Shown here: positions 32,164-43,799 of the stretch, piece by piece
Layout: the number at the start of each line of letters is the position of its first letter
How positions within the stretch are numbered: the first letter of the stretch is position 1
Origin: Evernia prunastri
Lineage: Eukaryota; Ascomycota; Lecanoromycetes; Lecanorales; Parmeliaceae
NCBI GenBank assembly: GCA_003184365.1
Contig: NKYR01000150.1
Location: 1 to 64,000, forward strand
Length of the DNA: 64,000 bases
Direction: 5' to 3'
Position numbers and translations under genes: made by a program
The notes under the pieces: model-generated
What the model was told of the DNA's origin: nothing
Database searches by the model: none
What the model saw: the letters and a program-made list of their open reading frames with translations, nothing else

Positions 32164-33818
32164 GGCTCGCAAAATGTCTTCAATAGTTTGTTTTGGGTTA
32201 TCAGAGGTTTACTCCTGATAGATTGAAATTATGGTCGTGATTTAGACGCGGATCAATTTGTTAGGAGTGTTAACGCGTAAGCGCTACTGTGTTATAGCTA
32301 CCCCTCATGGTGGCCAATGGTGGCAAATTAGCATGGACTTCACAGGCTGTAAAGTTAGCCTTCACATCACTCCATAGCTAGACAATGCATCCTTTATACT
32401 TCGGGTTCAACACGGATTTATAACAACGGGGCTTTGTGCCTTTGATGAAAGCCAAAAATTTGTTATAACACAGTGGTGAGTTGTTTTTGTGAGCGTATTC
32501 AAGAGGACTCCATGTTGACAGGCTCATACTCAAAGGCGCCGGACAATGATATCAGATCTTTCGACGTACTGTGGTTAGAAGGCGCCATCAGGCAAGAGTC
32601 AAGATAAGAAAAATAGAGGCTGATAAGGCCCAATTCGAGATTTCATCCAAGACATGAAGGCATGACGAAGTTGCCAATCTCAACAAAGCGACACATACCA
32701 CCATCGGGTCCCCTGTTTTCAAAGCTACCCTAATGAGTCATTGACACTGCATACACAATAGAAAACGAGACATAACGGCGCATGTGGACAGGAACAAGAT
32801 ATGCACGGTAAGCATTAGTGGGAAACACAATGACATATGTGGAAAATCAGAAACCTCTCATCAGTGTCCCGTTTAGCTAAAAACTCAAACCCTGATATTT
32901 GAAACAAGAGAACAGGTTCATCGAATACGTCGGGGCCTCACTGGAAGTGAATGCAATACCACCAAATATGCTCAACATCTATACTACTGAGTGGGAAGCT
33001 CTGGCAAAGTAAATCGGGTTGCCTCTGAGAGGATAACGGCATTGCTCAAGAACATGTTAAACACCTTGAAAGCAAATTCGGTTACTTCAAGACGATGCTA
33101 GATCAGGTGACGGTCAAACTGCACCCGCATTATCAATCAACGGCTCACGGAGAGAAGGACAATTGTCAGGTCCATTACCATAAGCCGAAAGATAGGTGTT
33201 AAAAGATACTGGCAGCGCTGCAATTAAATAACGACAATCTGAGTATGTTCAAAGCCAGAGTCCACACGAAGTCTAGATAGATATCGTCCGCCATTGATGG
33301 AGGGAAACATTTGAGTGGTTTGTGTTGCTACTGCCTTGTTCGCTTGTTTGCCTAGTATCTTCCATGTATATACTTGTTTGCCTAGCACCTTCCGTCCAAG
33401 TTTACCACATTCTTCATGATTGTATTCATGTAGCTAGTCAGTCTTTACCCCCATTTACCATAAAATAGCTGATGACCCCGTAATTCGACTCACTGTGCAT
33501 CATCCATCACCACTGCTGTGCCCTGCTGACTTTCTCTCATGCTTCGTATACATATAATCAAAAGGTTGAACATGTTTGACAATGAGTTCCACCGTCATTG
33601 TGGGTGAAGCATTTCGCCAGGTTTTGGACACTGCATGGGATATTTTACACTCATAGCCGGTGTTTCTCTTAACTCCGGTGCGGGTAGTCCCGTCAGCACA
33701 CATCGCTCCCAATACCCAAGCTAGACTTTTAAATACTGCGTCCATTTCTGATTTCTACCCTCATACCTCTCCATTCTTCTGCCCAACAACCTACATCGAA
33801 TATCAAGAAGATCCCGAC
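32164..33818. other. 1.65-kb gene-free stretch
   Basis: I see no gene here. Two copies of CTTGTTTGCCTAG(T/C)A(T/C)CTTCC occur near 33340-33392. Just upstream of 33819 are a TTTAAATA box (about 33727) and a pyrimidine-rich leader, consistent with the promoter of paralogue F. Confidence 0.45.
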
Positions 33819-34625
33819 ATGTCTTCCTCAGCGAGTATCGAGAATAGCCGCGACGCCATTGCTCTCGACCAGACAATCAAAGCCACTCACCAAGCAACAT
33901 TGGCGCCCGCTGAGCTTCCAACGCCGCAAAAATTCCCTCTCCTCGACTTGGCCCCTGCGCTGCGGTCAAGAGTCTACAAACATCTTATCTCAGCCGGAGA
34001 TCTCAGCGTCTTGAGGACCTCCAAGCTAGTCCACCGCGAGGCAGTTCCATATCTCTCACAGGTTGCGTGTTTCCGACTCGGCCTAGGAAGTCCCAACCAG
34101 AGTCCAGTGACCCTCGATCTAAAGACCAGCATCACGTCCTTAGGCCAACTCACCCTGACCGCTCCAGACTACATCCAGCACGTCAGCATCAATATCAACC
34201 AGACGCCAGGCGCAGGCCGTACTGTGGATCCTCATCTTATCCGATGCTTCGGTGGCAACAGCATCACCCGGAAGTCGTGCGTCATCACCGTTACTCTCGG
34301 CAACTGTGCCGCTCTGCCACAATACACGCCGGGCGACGAAACCTACGGTGCAATCGCGGCGCTGACCGGATTCAAGGTGCTAAGACTGCACTTCGACCGC
34401 GAGCCAGCTCCAGAGGATAATGAGTTCACGCTGAGAGTTCTTGGGCGGGTAGCGTTGCAGGCGACGGATATCAACATCTTTTGTCGATTGTTCTGGGATA
34501 GCTGTAGAAAGATCGAGTTTTTTCTGGAGAAGACGCTTGGTTATGCTACTGTCCAGGGCGAAGACTGTCAGTATTCTCTTGTATTTTGGCCGAGCGAGTA
34601 TCAGGTCAAGCGTGCAGGCAAGTGA
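33819..34625 (+). CDS. F-box-like / 2EXR-like fungal protein, paralogue F
   Basis: I choose the ATG at 33819 (268 aa) because the 53 codons upstream, though open, read like leader sequence and contain the TATA-like box. LAPALRSRVY at residues 44-53 is a degenerate form of the family's helix, followed by SAGDLSVLRTSKLVHREA as in paralogue D. ITRKSCVITVTLG and LTGFKVLRLHF strongly match paralogue D. The C-terminal LEKTLGYATV...LVFWP is a weakened form of the LGPxKF...LEFHP signature. It lies on the opposite strand from C, D and E. The role is unknown beyond the family. Confidence 0.72.
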   Translation: MSSSASIENSRDAIALDQTIKATHQATLAPAELPTPQKFPLLDLAPALRSRVYKHLISAGDLSVLRTSKLVHREAVPYLSQVACFRLGLGSPNQSPVTLDLKTSITSLGQLTLTAPDYIQHVSININQTPGAGRTVDPHLIRCFGGNSITRKSCVITVTLGNCAALPQYTPGDETYGAIAALTGFKVLRLHFDREPAPEDNEFTLRVLGRVALQATDINIFCRLFWDSCRKIEFFLEKTLGYATVQGEDCQYSLVFWPSEYQVKRAGK

Positions 34626-34785
34626 GAAGGAATCAAGCTGCTTTCCCTATACATTTTAGTTGCTGAGCCAAGCATTTTTTGTACTAGTATAAGTCAGATA
34701 TAATCTTTCGACTTCCCAATCACTCTTGTTGATCTCAATTTCATCAGTCAAGCTGAGTCAGGAGACTATGAGGCTATACGAAATA

Positions 34786-35000
34786 CATGAATAGTGTTTG
34801 GGGCGTAGCAACGCCAGGGTAGCATATCAATAGAGGCCTAAACAGGCATATTCTCGCGCTCTAGCGCCAACAACCTCCCATACTCGGTATAGGCTTGGAA
34901 AAGTAGCTAAATACACAGGCGAGGGCGGGCGGGATACAACATAGAAGACCCGTAATGCTCTGCAAGAGTAGAATCGAACAAAGAGCACATTACATGAGGG
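34786..35000 (+). repeat. dispersed repeat family, copy 3
   Basis: It contains AATAGAGGCCTaAACAGGCATAT, a GGCGAGGGCGGGCGGGA block and AATGCTCTGcAAGAGTAGAATCGAA in the same order as other copies. It faces the inverted copy at 35150-35370. Confidence 0.6.
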
Positions 35001-35149
35001 ACGGTCACATGAGATACTTTACCTATGTCGCAATTCACGCCTGCATGACAGGGGGTTAGTAGGCCTTAATATCGCTTATATCGTTTCAGGCCTTGGTTGG
35101 AATGTTGGAATACGTGTCCTCTACAGGGGAGGTAGCTCATTAGGAAGCA

Positions 35150-35370
35150 GCATAAGTAGCTGGCTTCTATCTGCATTTGACTCTTCATTCGAATTGATCT
35201 CTTTCAGAGTCATAGCATTCTTTCGTCCCGCCCGCCCACGCCTGTTGCATGTATATAGCTTCGTTTTTCACTCCAGGTCTATGCTGCTAGAAGCATGGGA
35301 GTTAGTCTAGCGCTGGGGTTACGAGGATATGCCTTTTCAGGCCTCTATTGGACTCAGAGCCCTGGCGTTA
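35150..35370 (-). repeat. dispersed repeat family, copy 4 (inverted)
   Basis: The reverse complement reads AATAGAGGCCTGAAAAGGCATAT, ACCTGGAGTGAAAA, GGCGTGGGCGGGCGGGA, then AATGCTATGACTCTGAAAGAGAT. Together with copy 3 it makes a large imperfect inverted repeat of about 585 bp overall. Confidence 0.6.
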
Positions 35371-36224
35371 GGTAGACGCAACCACGTATCGACTTTCTGT
35401 ATAGCCTCATGATTGCCATTTGCGTGATTCAGCCTCATGGTTGCCATTGTTTGCTACAGGGAAGAGATTTAGGATACTAAGCAGTCATACATAACCACGC
35501 CAGGCACGTCAGGCACACAGGCTGATGTCAAGTACCGCCATGTCAGCCATGTCAGCCAGAATAAAAGTAATGTAGAATGATATTCAGTAAGCGGGTGAAA
35601 ACGCGTCTACCTAGACACACTCAGTGGTGTCGAGCTGATTCCGTGGCACGCAGTGCCAGATGAGGCTAAGAAAGTACAGCTCGAGGAACATTTCTTAGCT
35701 TGCCTTGGTATTGGTCTCTTCACTCGACTCCATCTCTTTCAGAGGCATAAAATTATCTCCCACCCGCCCGCTCCTATACACAGCTACGTATTCATACTCC
35801 TAGACTATGGTGCACAAGCATGGGATTTATCTTAGCACCCCGAGGGGTACAAAAAACGGCTTCACATGGCAATCCTGGGGTTGAGACCGCGCAACGACAT
35901 TCCACACATTTCCAACTGTATTTCCAACTGTTTTGATGACTGTTGACGATGATATTTGAAGGCTGCCTTTTTTGGAGGGTATCATAGAAAACCGAGTAAC
36001 CGCGTACGCATTCTCCCAGAAACCTCTTGGCAGCCATTAAGAACCGAACATCTTACGATACCGACTCTTTGATACCACGGAACTGTTGCATTAATTAGGG
36101 TGGCTGCGCAGGATAAGCCTTTAACTCTTTTCTGACTCTTCTCCGAGTCAAGCAGACCTACAATATCAATTGAAGGTCTTTGATTTTTTGTCTGCTATCT
36201 AATCAACAGTCTTGGCCATACACA
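35371..36224. other. Spacer containing a further inverted repeat copy
   Basis: The segment 35690-35860, read on the minus strand, is another member of the dispersed family (CCACCCGCCCG block and AGAGATGGAGT region). 'CATGTCAGCCATGTCAGCC' is a short tandem near 35540. No gene is supported. Confidence 0.45.
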
Positions 36225-36314
36225 ATGAGATTCACCTTCGCCGCAATCTTTCTTGTCAGCCTGCAGATGCAGACAGTTTTGCTGTCTTCTCACATGCTTA
36301 CAAGTGACCAATAG
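36225..36314 (+). CDS. Short signal-peptide-like ORF, possibly a truncated secreted protein
   Basis: The 29-codon frame opens with MRFTFAAIFLVSLQ, a typical fungal secretion signal (basic residue then a hydrophobic core), and stops after a short unremarkable tail. A CT-rich leader precedes it. It may be the first exon of a decayed small secreted protein gene, since TAG at 36312 is one C-to-T step from CAG. No downstream exon could be identified. It could also be chance. Confidence 0.25.
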   Translation: MRFTFAAIFLVSLQMQTVLLSSHMLTSDQ

Positions 36315-36439
36315 AAGACCATCCTGCCCGCACTTAGCGCGGATGACTAAGCAAGTCTTGACAATACGCCTCCACATTTGTAGCTTACAAAACACTCCAC
36401 TAGATAAACATAATCAATTATATACATGCTCAATCTGCT

Positions 36440-36880
36440 ACCCATTCACTATCTGATAGTTATAAGCCCGAAATCGCAGACTTCTGCATTCATAATTACA
36501 ATTACACTATAAAGAAAACATCGTGCACCCTTTACAGACAAATTTATAGTCTTAACATCTATATCATTCTTTTACTATAGAAGAATCACTTATAGTTTCA
36601 CCGCGAAACATTCACATACATAAAAGAAATATTTGAAAATCCACCTTTTCAGAAATATTCATCGAGAAAGATCTAGAAAGATTCACGAAAGATTTAGCAG
36701 TCACATATAAAGGAACATTTATCGAGAAATATTCAATTTCAGTGCATCACTATCTCTTAAGTATTCATCGATCGTTATCGAAAATTATAAAGAGATTGAA
36801 TTTTTCGTGATATCTCTCTTTTTCTTCTTTGTATCATTGTTAAAATAAGCAAACGAGATCTCAGACTATCAACAGTCAAA
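36440..36880. other. AT-rich stretch before the first LTR
   Basis: AT-rich sequence with many TpA words and repeated GAAAGAT/ATTCA phrases, and no open frame. It is probably RIP-affected transposon debris. Confidence 0.5.
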
Positions 36881-37105
36881 TGTTACGGACGTACCCTAGC
36901 TGTCAGGTACAAAGGGAGTGTTTATGGCTATGTGTCAGGCACATAGAGTATTTATTGGTCATTGACACATTCTCATTATCACATAGGCTAGCGGGGATTC
37001 TTCCTAGTATTTAAGCGCTCTTCTCCTGTGTACATATTCGCTCTTTATCTAGTTGTCTTATTCAATTTACCCCCATTAGACTTGACTCTGGGCACGGTTC
37101 TGACA
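36881..37105 (+). repeat. Chromovirus LTR, copy 1 (225 bp)
   Basis: The LTR starts TGTTACGGACG and ends GGTTCTGACA. It matches the LTRs at 39226-39450 and 44681-44905 and is followed by 150 bases of the same internal leader up to an N at 37256. It is either a second partial element or an unmerged contig end. No 5-bp target duplication is evident. Confidence 0.85.
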
Positions 37106-37256
37106 CTACAACTAGATCATCCACCCTTCCGTTCGTACTGACAAGCGAACAGTAAAAGAAAATTGTCATCGGGACCGTTGTGAAGACGTTTCGACGTCAG
37201 ATCATTGGGCATCCGGGTGTGGCCTACCTACGGGCAAAACGAACCATTCGTGGCTN

Positions 37257-37820
37257 AGTTCGGCGGTCTAATGGTGCGCCGTTGATTGACTATTTCAGCA
37301 AGGGATGAACTCTCCCATGCACTACCGATTTTGGTGTATGCTACTGCTACAGCTTAGCAATGGATATTTGCGATACGGGCCCTTCATCTGATACTATTGT
37401 ACTCCTTTCGAGCTACTTGTGACGTAGCCCGAGCACCACGTCGTCGCCCTGAGGCACTACCTCGAAATCAATCAATGTGGGAACAAAAGCAAGTCTCTCC
37501 CGAATATTGTGCTGCGCAGGCGCGACACCCCGCCAAAGTTTGGTGGGGGCTGCACCAAAGAATGGCGGGACCTAAAGCTTATATGCTCGGGAGGCTGATT
37601 TTAGCTGCAAATCAGTGACGGGGGACTGTGGGAGGGGGACTGTCCCGAGTTGAGTGGGCAATCGGTAGTACTCAGCACTTGAGATTAGCGACCAAGAGGT
37701 CAGGTCACTTGCCTAAGATGTACAAGGCCGTCAATGGCACAGATACGTTGACACGGTATCGTCGGTCTTGTGACTTGCGAGAGTGATATCGAGGGACGAG
37801 ATTTTGAATTTATGGTGGCG
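37257..37820. other. Sequence after a scaffold join, unassigned
   Basis: The sequence right of the N at 37256 does not continue the retroelement leader. It contains a 73-codon open frame (37397-37618) without recognisable features. The composition is normal, unlike the AT-rich DNA that follows. Confidence 0.35.
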
Positions 37821-37825
37821 ACCTA

Positions 37826-37950
37826 GTGCTATCTCGGTCCTGCTACTATCACATGTGCATCAAAAACGTTCTAATCGATGATTGGCTGGTCCCTGAGGTC
37901 AGATCACACGTAGAAGCGATCCACTATGTAGCTCAGCCTCAGGCAAAAAT
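37826..37950 (+). repeat. Unmutated partner of a RIP pair
   Basis: These ~120 bases are repeated at 38186-38303. This copy retains C and G where the other has T and A. It appears to be the less-mutated partner. Confidence 0.8.
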
Positions 37951-38185
37951 TTTCTACGTATGATAGAAGATCTGGAATCTATATATAAATCGTCAGAAAA
38001 ATAAATAGATGCGGGCGAGCGGAAAGAAGAAGATGTGCGACGAAAAGAATGCGACGAGAAGCAAAAATAGTGAGCAAATAGGCTATATGTAGCTCGCTTA
38101 GATGAGTAATCTCGACTGAAAAAGTCTGTCTCGACTGAAGTCTCGCACTTAATTTCGGTCTTACTAGCTCACAGCTAAACTGTAG

Positions 38186-38303
38186 CGATTAGTGTTATCT
38201 CAATTCTACTACTATCATATGTGTATTAAAAACGTTTTAATCGATGATTGACTGATTTCTGAGATCAGTTTATACGTAGAAGCGATTTACTATATAGCTC
38301 AGT
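38186..38303 (+). repeat. RIP-mutated partner of 37826-37950
   Basis: Aligned by eye over about 118 bases to the copy starting at 37829, I count 21 differences that are C-to-T or G-to-A in this copy and one transversion. This is the pattern left by RIP. Confidence 0.8.
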
Positions 38304-39225
38304 CTTAGGAAAATTCTCAAAACAGTTTATATCTGACGGAAATCGTTAGCTCTGAGCTGTATAAAGACGTTGAAGACGACGTGATACGACGAGAATATAA
38401 GTCGGATATATTTTAATATATAGACGATAGAAATTCGATTTTCAGCGTTTCAGCAGCTGAATTTCGTTATCGCTTAGATCGATGTGTTTTGCTTAGACGA
38501 TAGTTTCTCTACGAAAGAAATATTTTGAATAATAATTCTAATAGTTCAGTCTTCGAAGAATCTCGCGAAGTGTAATAATAACGAACTGTCTGAAAAAGAT
38601 CTTATTGATATTAAATAATGATGTCGAGGCGTCTATAGAGAAGCGAGTAAACAGATTTCGAAGTAATCAAATCGAATATGTATTGTCGCTAGCGGCGATA
38701 ATAAATAATATGATATTTCGTCTGAAAGGATTCATTTGAAGAACGAAAGAGTTAACTTCAAATAATTATCGTGTAGCGTCACTGATCGTCTAATGATATG
38801 TTAGCGATAAAAGTTATTCTTTAAATCGGTCTTAATTTAGATAAACTCTTCTACGCGGAGAAAGACGACGAAGACGAGATAGAATAACGCGTATAGAGTA
38901 GTTTTATAACGAATAGTGATATTAAATTGAAATAGAATGCGAAGTAGGACATCTCGGGTGATCGGACGTTGTTCTTTGATATTAGTCTCGTCACGAAGTT
39001 TTCTGATATCGTTGATAACACGCTACAGTAGAGAATAATAAAAGACGATAAGATCTTAAAATCTTATGTTTATATGAACGGATCGAATCTCGCATAGATA
39101 TATCTTGATGATTTTTATCTAAATATAACGATTTGCGAGACTCGCGATTTAGATAGTTAATGAATAAATAGTAATAGAGAACGCGGTAACACGTGATAAT
39201 GCATAAAATTCGGTGTAGAAATTAG
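38304..39225. repeat. AT-rich RIP-like block
   Basis: No open frame; TpA-rich, with many TCG/CGA islands surviving in AT-rich sequence. It directly abuts the LTR at 39226 and is probably an older transposon mutated by RIP. Confidence 0.65.
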
Positions 39226-39450
39226 TGTTACGGACGTACCCTAGCTGTCAGGTACAAAGGGAGTGTTTATGGCTATGTGTCAGGCACATAGAGTATTTAT
39301 TGGTCATTGACACATTCTCATTATCACATAGGCTAGCGGGGATTCTTCCTAGTATTTAAGCGCTCTTCTCCTGTGTACATATTCGCTCTTTATCTAGTTG
39401 TCTTATTCAATTTACCCCCATTAGACTTGACTCTGGGCACGGTTCTGACA
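39226..39450 (+). repeat. 5' LTR of the chromovirus (225 bp)
   Basis: It has TG...CA ends (TGTTACGGAC...GGTTCTGACA) and looks identical to LTR copy 1. The internal leader CTACAACTAGATCATCC follows immediately; the tRNA used as primer cannot be named from it. Confidence 0.9.
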
Positions 39451-39888
39451 CTACAACTAGATCATCCCCCCTTCCGTTCGTACTGACAAGCGAACAGTAA
39501 AAGAAAATTGTCATCGGGACCGTTGTGAAGACGTTTCGACGTCAGATCATTGGGCATCCGGGTGTGGCCTACCTACAGGCAAAACGAACCATTCGTGGCT
39601 AGGACTTGTTGACCACAAGGAAAACCCCTTACGAGGAGGTACTGCTGCATACGTGCAAGCACCCCAGCATTCGTGCAAACAACCCCCCTAACAAAAAGAA
39701 CAAACTTCATTAAAGAACAAAGACTTCTTTCTCCGCTCCGCATCCAACTCCGCCTGGACGTTCTTCCTTAAGCAGTCAAGAAACCACCCCATCAAGCTGT
39801 TACCATTCAAAAGAACACCATTCAAAGCATTACCAGTCTTCGTGGCACCTCAAACGGATAAGAAACGAGTGTGCTAGACAGTGACAAC

Positions 39889-40147
39889 ATGGCACGAGGA
39901 AAAGGTGTTGAGAGTTCAGAAGATGAGGCTACTCCACTTGATATGGCGGAACTCCAGGAGTCTCTCAAGGACATTCAAGGAGGAGCCAGCAGCCTCTTGA
40001 AACAAACGAAAGAACGAAGAGTTTCGGTAATTCCAAAGGATGGAAAGAATCTTGATCCCGCTATGGATCCATGGGATATTAACTCACCTGAAGAACTGGC
40101 CCAGTCTATAGAGAGAGACGTGATCCCCGTTCTAGAAATGATCCAGA
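39889..40147 (+). pseudogene. gag N-terminal fragment, duplicate
   Basis: This is the first copy of the gag start (MARGKGVESSEDEATPLDM). It is cut by the N at 40148, after which LTR and leader sequence begins again. It repeats 40769-41026 with minimal change (G/E near residue 32). Confidence 0.8.
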
Positions 40148-40768
40148 NTGTACATATTCGCTCTTTATCTAGTTGTCTTATTCAATTTACCCCCATTAGA
40201 CTTGACTCTGGGCACGGTTCTGACACTACAACTAGATCATCCACCCTTCCGTTCGTACTGACAAGCGAACAGTAAAAGAAAATTGTCATCGGGACCGTTG
40301 TGAAGACGTTTCGACGTCAGATCATTGGGCATCCGGGTGTGGCCTACCTACGGGCAAAACGAACCATTCGTGGCTAGGACTTGTTGACCACAAGGANAAG
40401 CACCCCAGCATTCGTGCAAACAACCCCCCTAACAAAAAGAACAAACTTCATTAAAGAACAAAGACTTCTTTCTCCGCTCCGCATCCAACTCCGCCTGGAC
40501 GTTCTTCCTTAAGCAGTCAAGAAACCACCCCATCAAGCTGTTACCATTCAAAAGAACACCATTCAAAGCATTACCAGTCTTCGTNTAACAAAAAGAACAA
40601 AGACTTCTTTCTCCGCTCCGCATCCAACTCCGCCTGGACGTTCTTCCTTAAGCAGTCAAGAAACCACCCCATCAAGCTGTTACCATTCAAAAGAACCCCA
40701 TTCAAAGCATTACCAGTCTTCGTGGCACCTCAAACGGATAAGAAACGAGTGTGCTAGACAGTGACAAC

Positions 40769-42937
40769 ATGGCACGAGGAAAAGGTGTTGAGAGTTCAGA
40801 AGATGAGGCTACTCCACTTGATATGGCGGAACTCCAGGAGTCTCTCAAGGACATTCAAGAAGGAGCCAGCAGCCTCTTGAAACAAACGAAAGAACGAAGA
40901 GTTTCGGTAATTCCAAAGGATGGAAAGAATCTTGATCCCGCTATGGATCCATGGGATATTAACTCACCTGAAGAACTGGCCCAGTCTATAGAGAGAGACG
41001 TGATCCCCGTTCTAGAAATGATCCAGACCTTGCGTGAAGAACGAGATGCAGGTATCCATAACGCCCATCAACTCGATCAATACAGCATGGTGATTGGCCA
41101 CTATAAAAAGGAACACACAGCAAACAAAGCCAGGATCCTGGAACTCGAGCAAGCCCAAGGAGTGTATGAGATTCAAGAAGAAGAGTTCAATCAACTTCGA
41201 GATCAACTGACAGCTTCGAAGCAAGAGATCAAAGACCTCAAAAAGGCACAGAGAACGCAGCCCCAACAGGAGGTTATAAAGACGGTTAAATCAACAAAGA
41301 TCCCTGCCCCTCCCGTCTTCACGAATAACGACAACCCAACATGGGATGAGTGGTACGCCAAAATGACTGAGAAGCTTATTATCAACACCGACCACTTCCC
41401 TACCGAGTCAGCTAAGATCATTTACGCTCTGAACCGTATTGGCGGGGACGCTGACAAAGTAACTCACAANATTGGCCACTATGAAAAGGAACACACAGCA
41501 AACAAAGCCAGGATCCTGGAACTCGAGCAAGCCCAAGGAGTGTATGAGATTCAAGAAGAAGAGTTCAATCAACTTCGAGATCAACTGACAGCTTCGAAGC
41601 AAGAGATCAAAGACCTCAAAAAGGCACAGAGAACGCAGCCCCAACAGGAGGTTATAAAGACGGTTAAATCAACAAAGATCCCTGACCCTCCCGTCTTCAC
41701 GAATAACGACAACCCAACATGGGATGAGTGGTACGCCAAAATGACTGAGAAGCTTATTATCAACACCGACCACTTCCCTACCGAGTCAGCTAAGATCATT
41801 TACGCTCTGAACCGTATTGGCGGGGACGCTGACAAAGTAACTCACAATCGACGACGCAAGAATGCTACCAATCCCTATCAGACTCTCGAAGACCTCTTTG
41901 ATCACCTGGGAGGACTGTTTGAAGATTAGCATCGTGAAGTCACGGCGGAACGAGAATATGATGAATTAGCTATGGCTACAGGAGATATCTTCCGATCCTT
42001 CTTCTATGAGTTCACCCGATTAGCTGATATTCTGGACTATGGCCTTGACAATCGTCACGTTATCTCGTCAATGAAGAGAAAGCTCCCTGCCCGCCTTAGG
42101 GACCATCTGATGGATAAAGCATTCACGACTATGAAAGAGTATCGAGATTATCTCTATCGCCTAGACGACAATCAGCGAGCGGACTGGAAGAACAAAGTCA
42201 AGTCTAAGGACATAAAGGAGANCGCTGACAAAGTAACTCACAATCGACGACGCAAGAATGCTACCAATCCCTATCAGACTCTCGAAGACCTCTTTGATCA
42301 CCTGGGAGGACTGTTTGAAGATCAGCATCGTGAAGTCACGGCGGAACGAGAATATGATGAATTAGCTATGGCTACAGGAGATAGCTTCCGATCCTTCTTC
42401 TATGAGTTCACCCGATTAGCTGATATTCTGGACTATGGCCTTGACAATCGTCACGTTATCTCGTCAATGAAGAGAAAGCTCCCTGCCCGCCTTAGGGACC
42501 ATCTGATGGATAAAGCATTCACGACTGTGAAAGAGTATCGAGATTATCTCTATCGCCTAGACGACAATCAGCGAGCGGACTGGAAGAACAAAGTCAAGTC
42601 TAAGGACATAAAGGAGACTTCTCGAACAGTAACCACTTCTACTCGGCGCACCCCTGCAACATCGACGGCGTTAGTTCCAGCAGCATCACACGCAATAGCA
42701 GTCTCTACTCGGACGCCGCTTCAACCCAGTCCTGATCGAAATTGCTGGACCTGCGGAAAGGCAAATTGCTTACCTAGCCAACACCCGCCTAACACCCCTC
42801 AGAGTGCTGCTGGACGTGCTGCGCAGTTGGCTATTCAATCGACTAGGATTAATGAAATCGGAATCAATGAGATCTCAGATGTAGAAGAGGATTCCGGTCT
42901 TGATAGAGTATCCTCTGACGAAGACACAAAAAACTAG
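40769..42937 (+). pseudogene. Retroelement gag polyprotein, duplicated and interrupted
   Basis: The frame starts at ATG 40769, with an acidic N-terminus, a long coiled-coil-like region (LELEQAQGVYEIQEEEF), the capsid region (TWDEWYAKM; FRSFFYEFTRLADILDYG) and a C-terminal zinc-knuckle-like motif. Ns at 41470 and 42222 each precede a repeat of the preceding segment, so the capsid region appears twice. In the first copy a TAG at 41927-41929 replaces the CAG found at 42323-42325 in the second. The knuckle reads CWTCGKANCLPSQH, that is C-X2-C-X4-C-X4-H, with the last two ligands in the reverse order to the usual CCHC. Gag packages element RNA into virus-like particles. Confidence 0.8.
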
Positions 42938-42972
42938 CTACTCTTGCTAAAAGCACAGCAAGAGTTGACGAA

Positions 42973-43369
42973 GTGTGCCTTATGGATAATCCTGAGAATC
43001 TATTTGCACGCCGTCCCTTTTTAGTGGACGCTGAACTCTCTTCTCAACAGAAAACAGTCTCGCTGAAGGCCCTTGCTGACTCCGGATGCACCGGAGCATA
43101 TTGTGTTATTGACGGCGAGTACGCCTTAGAAGTCTGCCAAGCACTAGATATAGCAGTGAGGCCTGTTGCCCCTAGACCGTTGAAGGGATATGATGGCAAG
43201 TTGGCACAGAACCCTATCACGCAGGCAATTTATCCACATCTTTCCATTGACGGCCATAAGGAAAGTACGGTACCATTGCTTCTAGCACCATTAGGTCAGC
43301 ACCGTCTTATTATTGGGAAACCCTGGATGAACAAGCATCAAGTCCTCCTGGACTGCCAGCGGGATAAGC
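42973..43369 (+). pseudogene. Retropepsin region, copy 1
   Basis: The frame contains LADSGCTGAYCVID, the DSG form of the aspartic protease active site, and LIIGKPWMNKH, matching the ILGxPWL flap region of Ty3/gypsy proteases. It is cut by the N at 43370 and restarts at 43388. It lies after the gag stop near 42937, so pol begins as a separate frame or needs a shift. Confidence 0.75.
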
Positions 43370-43387
43370 NCAGCAAGAGTTGACGAA

Positions 43388-43799
43388 GTGTGCCTTATGG
43401 ATAATCCTGAGAATCTATTTGCACGCCGTCCCTTTTTAGTGGACGCTGAACTCTCTTCTCAACAGAAAACAGTCTCGCTGAAGGCCCTTGCTGACTCCGG
43501 ATGCACCGGAGCATATTGTGTTATTGACGCCGAGTACGCCTTAGAAGTCTGCCAAGCACTAGATATAGCAGTGAGGCCTGTTGCCCCTAGACCGTTGAAG
43601 GGATATGATGGCAAGTTGGCAAAGAACCCTATCACGCAGGCAATTTATCCACATCTTTCCATTGACGGCGATAAGGAAAGTACGGTACCATTGCTTCTAG
43701 CACCATTAGGTCAAGCACCATTCTCGTCACCAGTCCTCTTTGCGGAGAAGCCAAATGGAGGCCTACGCTTTTGTGTCGATTACCGGAGACTACTCACCA
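43388..43799 (+). pseudogene. Retropepsin and start of reverse transcriptase, copy 2
   Basis: It repeats the protease (LADSGCTGAYCVID) and then jumps directly into the RT opening (FSSPVLFAEKPNGGLRFCVDY), ending at a 21-N gap. The sequence between protease and RT that a complete element would have is absent, so this is a collapsed join. Confidence 0.7.
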
